Virus record (IMG/VR): IMGVR_UViG_3300045996_000738
Location: 1 to 22,075 of that record
Length of the DNA: 22,075 nucleotides
Source of the DNA: a virus
Reading direction: 5' to 3' (one strand)
The first letter of the stretch is position 1. Each line of letters begins with the position of its first letter. The notes beneath the pieces are model-generated. The model was not told the origin of the DNA, did no database searches, and saw only the letters and a program-made list of their open reading frames with translations. Of the stretch, positions 21,000 through 22,075 are shown piece by piece. The translations under genes were made by a program, and so were the position numbers.

Positions 21000-22075
21000 T
21001 CTGCTCTTCCTCCGAACTGCTCAGGTGCGAGGGCGTTCGCCTCGCCCAGATCGCGCGACGAGATCGGCTCCAGCTCCATGTCTAGCGTGATCGGTAGGAG
21101 TATGCTCCTACATCTATAATGATTCGGCGGTGTGAAGTTGTCGAGCACCGGATCGTCTATGCGGAACTGCTTGCCGTGCAGGTGACGGCAGATCGGCGTC
21201 GTCACCCGGTCGAGCACCGCAGAATACTGCATCCCCTTGACCAAGCCGCGCCCCGACAGCCGGCGCGCCTCCACGATCCGACCCTGATTGTAGGCCGCCG
21301 TGCTCTGTGTCCGCACCACCGTCAGCATCCGATCGGCGCGCAGCGCCTGCGGATCGAGGCCGGGTGAGCCGACCCACGGAGAAAGCGCCTCGAGGATGCG
21401 ACCGCTCGTCTCGCGGAACGGGCGGCCGTAGCGCAGGCCCTCCAGGATCTCGTTCCGGGCTATGTCGGTGAACTTCTCGACCAGCCCCGAGATGAACAAG
21501 GTCGCCTTGGCTCGCAGCCACGCGATCGCCGCCTCGGGAACGAAGGTCGGCAGCGCAACGTCGAACTCCTGCGCCTGCCTCGCCTCGGTCCGGCAGTCGG
21601 CCGCGCCCTGGCGGTAGAGCGCCGTCATGCTCTTGACGTAAGCGGCTGTCACCGCGGGCGGTAGCTCGAGCTTGACCTTCCCGACACCGGCCAGCGTCGG
21701 CGGCCGGCGCTCGAGCTCGGACAGCTTGGCCTGCACCGCCTTGCGGGCGGCGATCGATACCATCCGCACGCCCTGACGATCGAGCCCGTCGAGCCGCTCG
21801 ACCACCTGCGCGAAGTCCACCCGGCGCTCGGCCACGGTGAGCGAGGGATCATCCCGCGGCGGCGGCTCGGGATCGGGGATGTCGGAGGCCGCTTCCTCGG
21901 CCTGCTCGCGCACCTTCTCCTCGCCCAGATCCAAAGGCTTGATGAACTCGCCGCCCAGCATGATGGCGAACGTCGGCGGCTCGACCGGTAGCTCGCCCTT
22001 GTGATCGTAGGACAGGGTGACGTGCGGCCGGTAGGTCGGATAACCCCACGATGCGCCCAGCCGCTCGGCCTCCTC
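20996..22075 (-). CDS. Minor head protein (SPP1 gp7 / Mu gpF family) with N-terminal 2H-phosphoesterase-like part; N-terminus beyond window
   Basis: The frame is open to the right edge. The C-terminal 250 residues are a phage head morphogenesis domain: TQSTAAYNQGRIVEARRLSG, then a DRVTTPICRHLHGKQF Cys/His knuckle and FTPPNHYRCRSILLPIT, the family signature (PICxxLxGK...PPHxxCRS). It joins the portal in early prohead assembly. Upstream, the segment YRPHVTLSYDHKGELP continuing into FAIMLGGEFIKPLDLG fits the second H-x-T motif and last strand of a 2H phosphoesterase. Such domains are fused to portal or minor-head genes in Mu-like phages and include the anti-CBASS Acb1 fold. The first H-x-T motif would lie outside the window, so activity cannot be judged. 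An ATG at 21961 is an unlikely start because it splits this segment. Confidence 0.85.
   Translation of the reverse strand, partial: EEAERLGASWGYPTYRPHVTLSYDHKGELPVEPPTFAIMLGGEFIKPLDLGEEKVREQAEEAASDIPDPEPPPRDDPSLTVAERRVDFAQVVERLDGLDRQGVRMVSIAARKAVQAKLSELERRPPTLAGVGKVKLELPPAVTAAYVKSMTALYRQGAADCRTEARQAQEFDVALPTFVPEAAIAWLRAKATLFISGLVEKFTDIARNEILEGLRYGRPFRETSGRILEALSPWVGSPGLDPQALRADRMLTVVRTQSTAAYNQGRIVEARRLSGRGLVKGMQYSAVLDRVTTPICRHLHGKQFRIDDPVLDNFTPPNHYRCRSILLPITLDMELEPISSRDLGEANALAPEQFGGRAE

Overview
The window is a high-GC (roughly 60-65% by eye) stretch of a tailed bacteriophage or prophage. It holds the head and tail morphogenesis modules, and every gene I can support lies on the minus strand, so the biological order runs from position 22075 down to 1. 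Head genes resemble Mu-type morphogenesis genes (gpF, gpI/Z, gp36, gpG families). The tail genes (tube, frameshifted chaperone, very long tape measure, hub-like protein, no sheath) indicate a long non-contractile tail. The host is probably a high-GC alphaproteobacterium; this is inferred from base composition and a small secreted Cys-rich protein of a type I associate with Rhizobiales.

Head region (22075 to 17784): a minor head protein of the SPP1 gp7/Mu gpF family whose N-terminal part carries a 2H-phosphoesterase-like motif, cut by the window edge; a small two-helix membrane protein; a small acidic protein; a Mu gpI-like prohead protease with a nested in-frame scaffold start that has its own Shine-Dalgarno; a small probable decoration protein; and the major capsid protein. 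A strong rho-independent terminator follows the capsid gene.

Cargo region (17608 to 13374): a 1021-residue three-domain enzyme (GT-B glycosyltransferase, SAM methyltransferase, GT-A glycosyltransferase), a secreted Cys-rich protein, a small unknown protein, and a proteasome/HslV-like Ntn hydrolase with Ser in place of Thr at the mature N-terminus. The genes are tightly coupled by stop/start overlaps.

Connector and tail region (13371 to 1): a DUF1320/gp36-like connector, an acidic disordered protein, a gpG-like virion morphogenesis protein, a coiled-coil protein, a probable tail terminator, the tail tube, a tail assembly chaperone with a -1 frameshift extension, a 2182-residue tape measure containing exactly sixteen 44-residue repeats, two minor tail proteins, and a large hub-like tail protein that runs off the left edge.

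There is no gene-free stretch above 300 bases. I saw no tRNA, rRNA, CRISPR array, integrase, transposase or insertion sequence. The most notable points are the capsid-adjacent glycosyltransferase/methyltransferase fusion behind a terminator, the Ser-type HslV-like protein, the 2H-phosphoesterase fused to a head protein (a possible anti-CBASS link), the nested scaffold start and the tape-measure repeat array.
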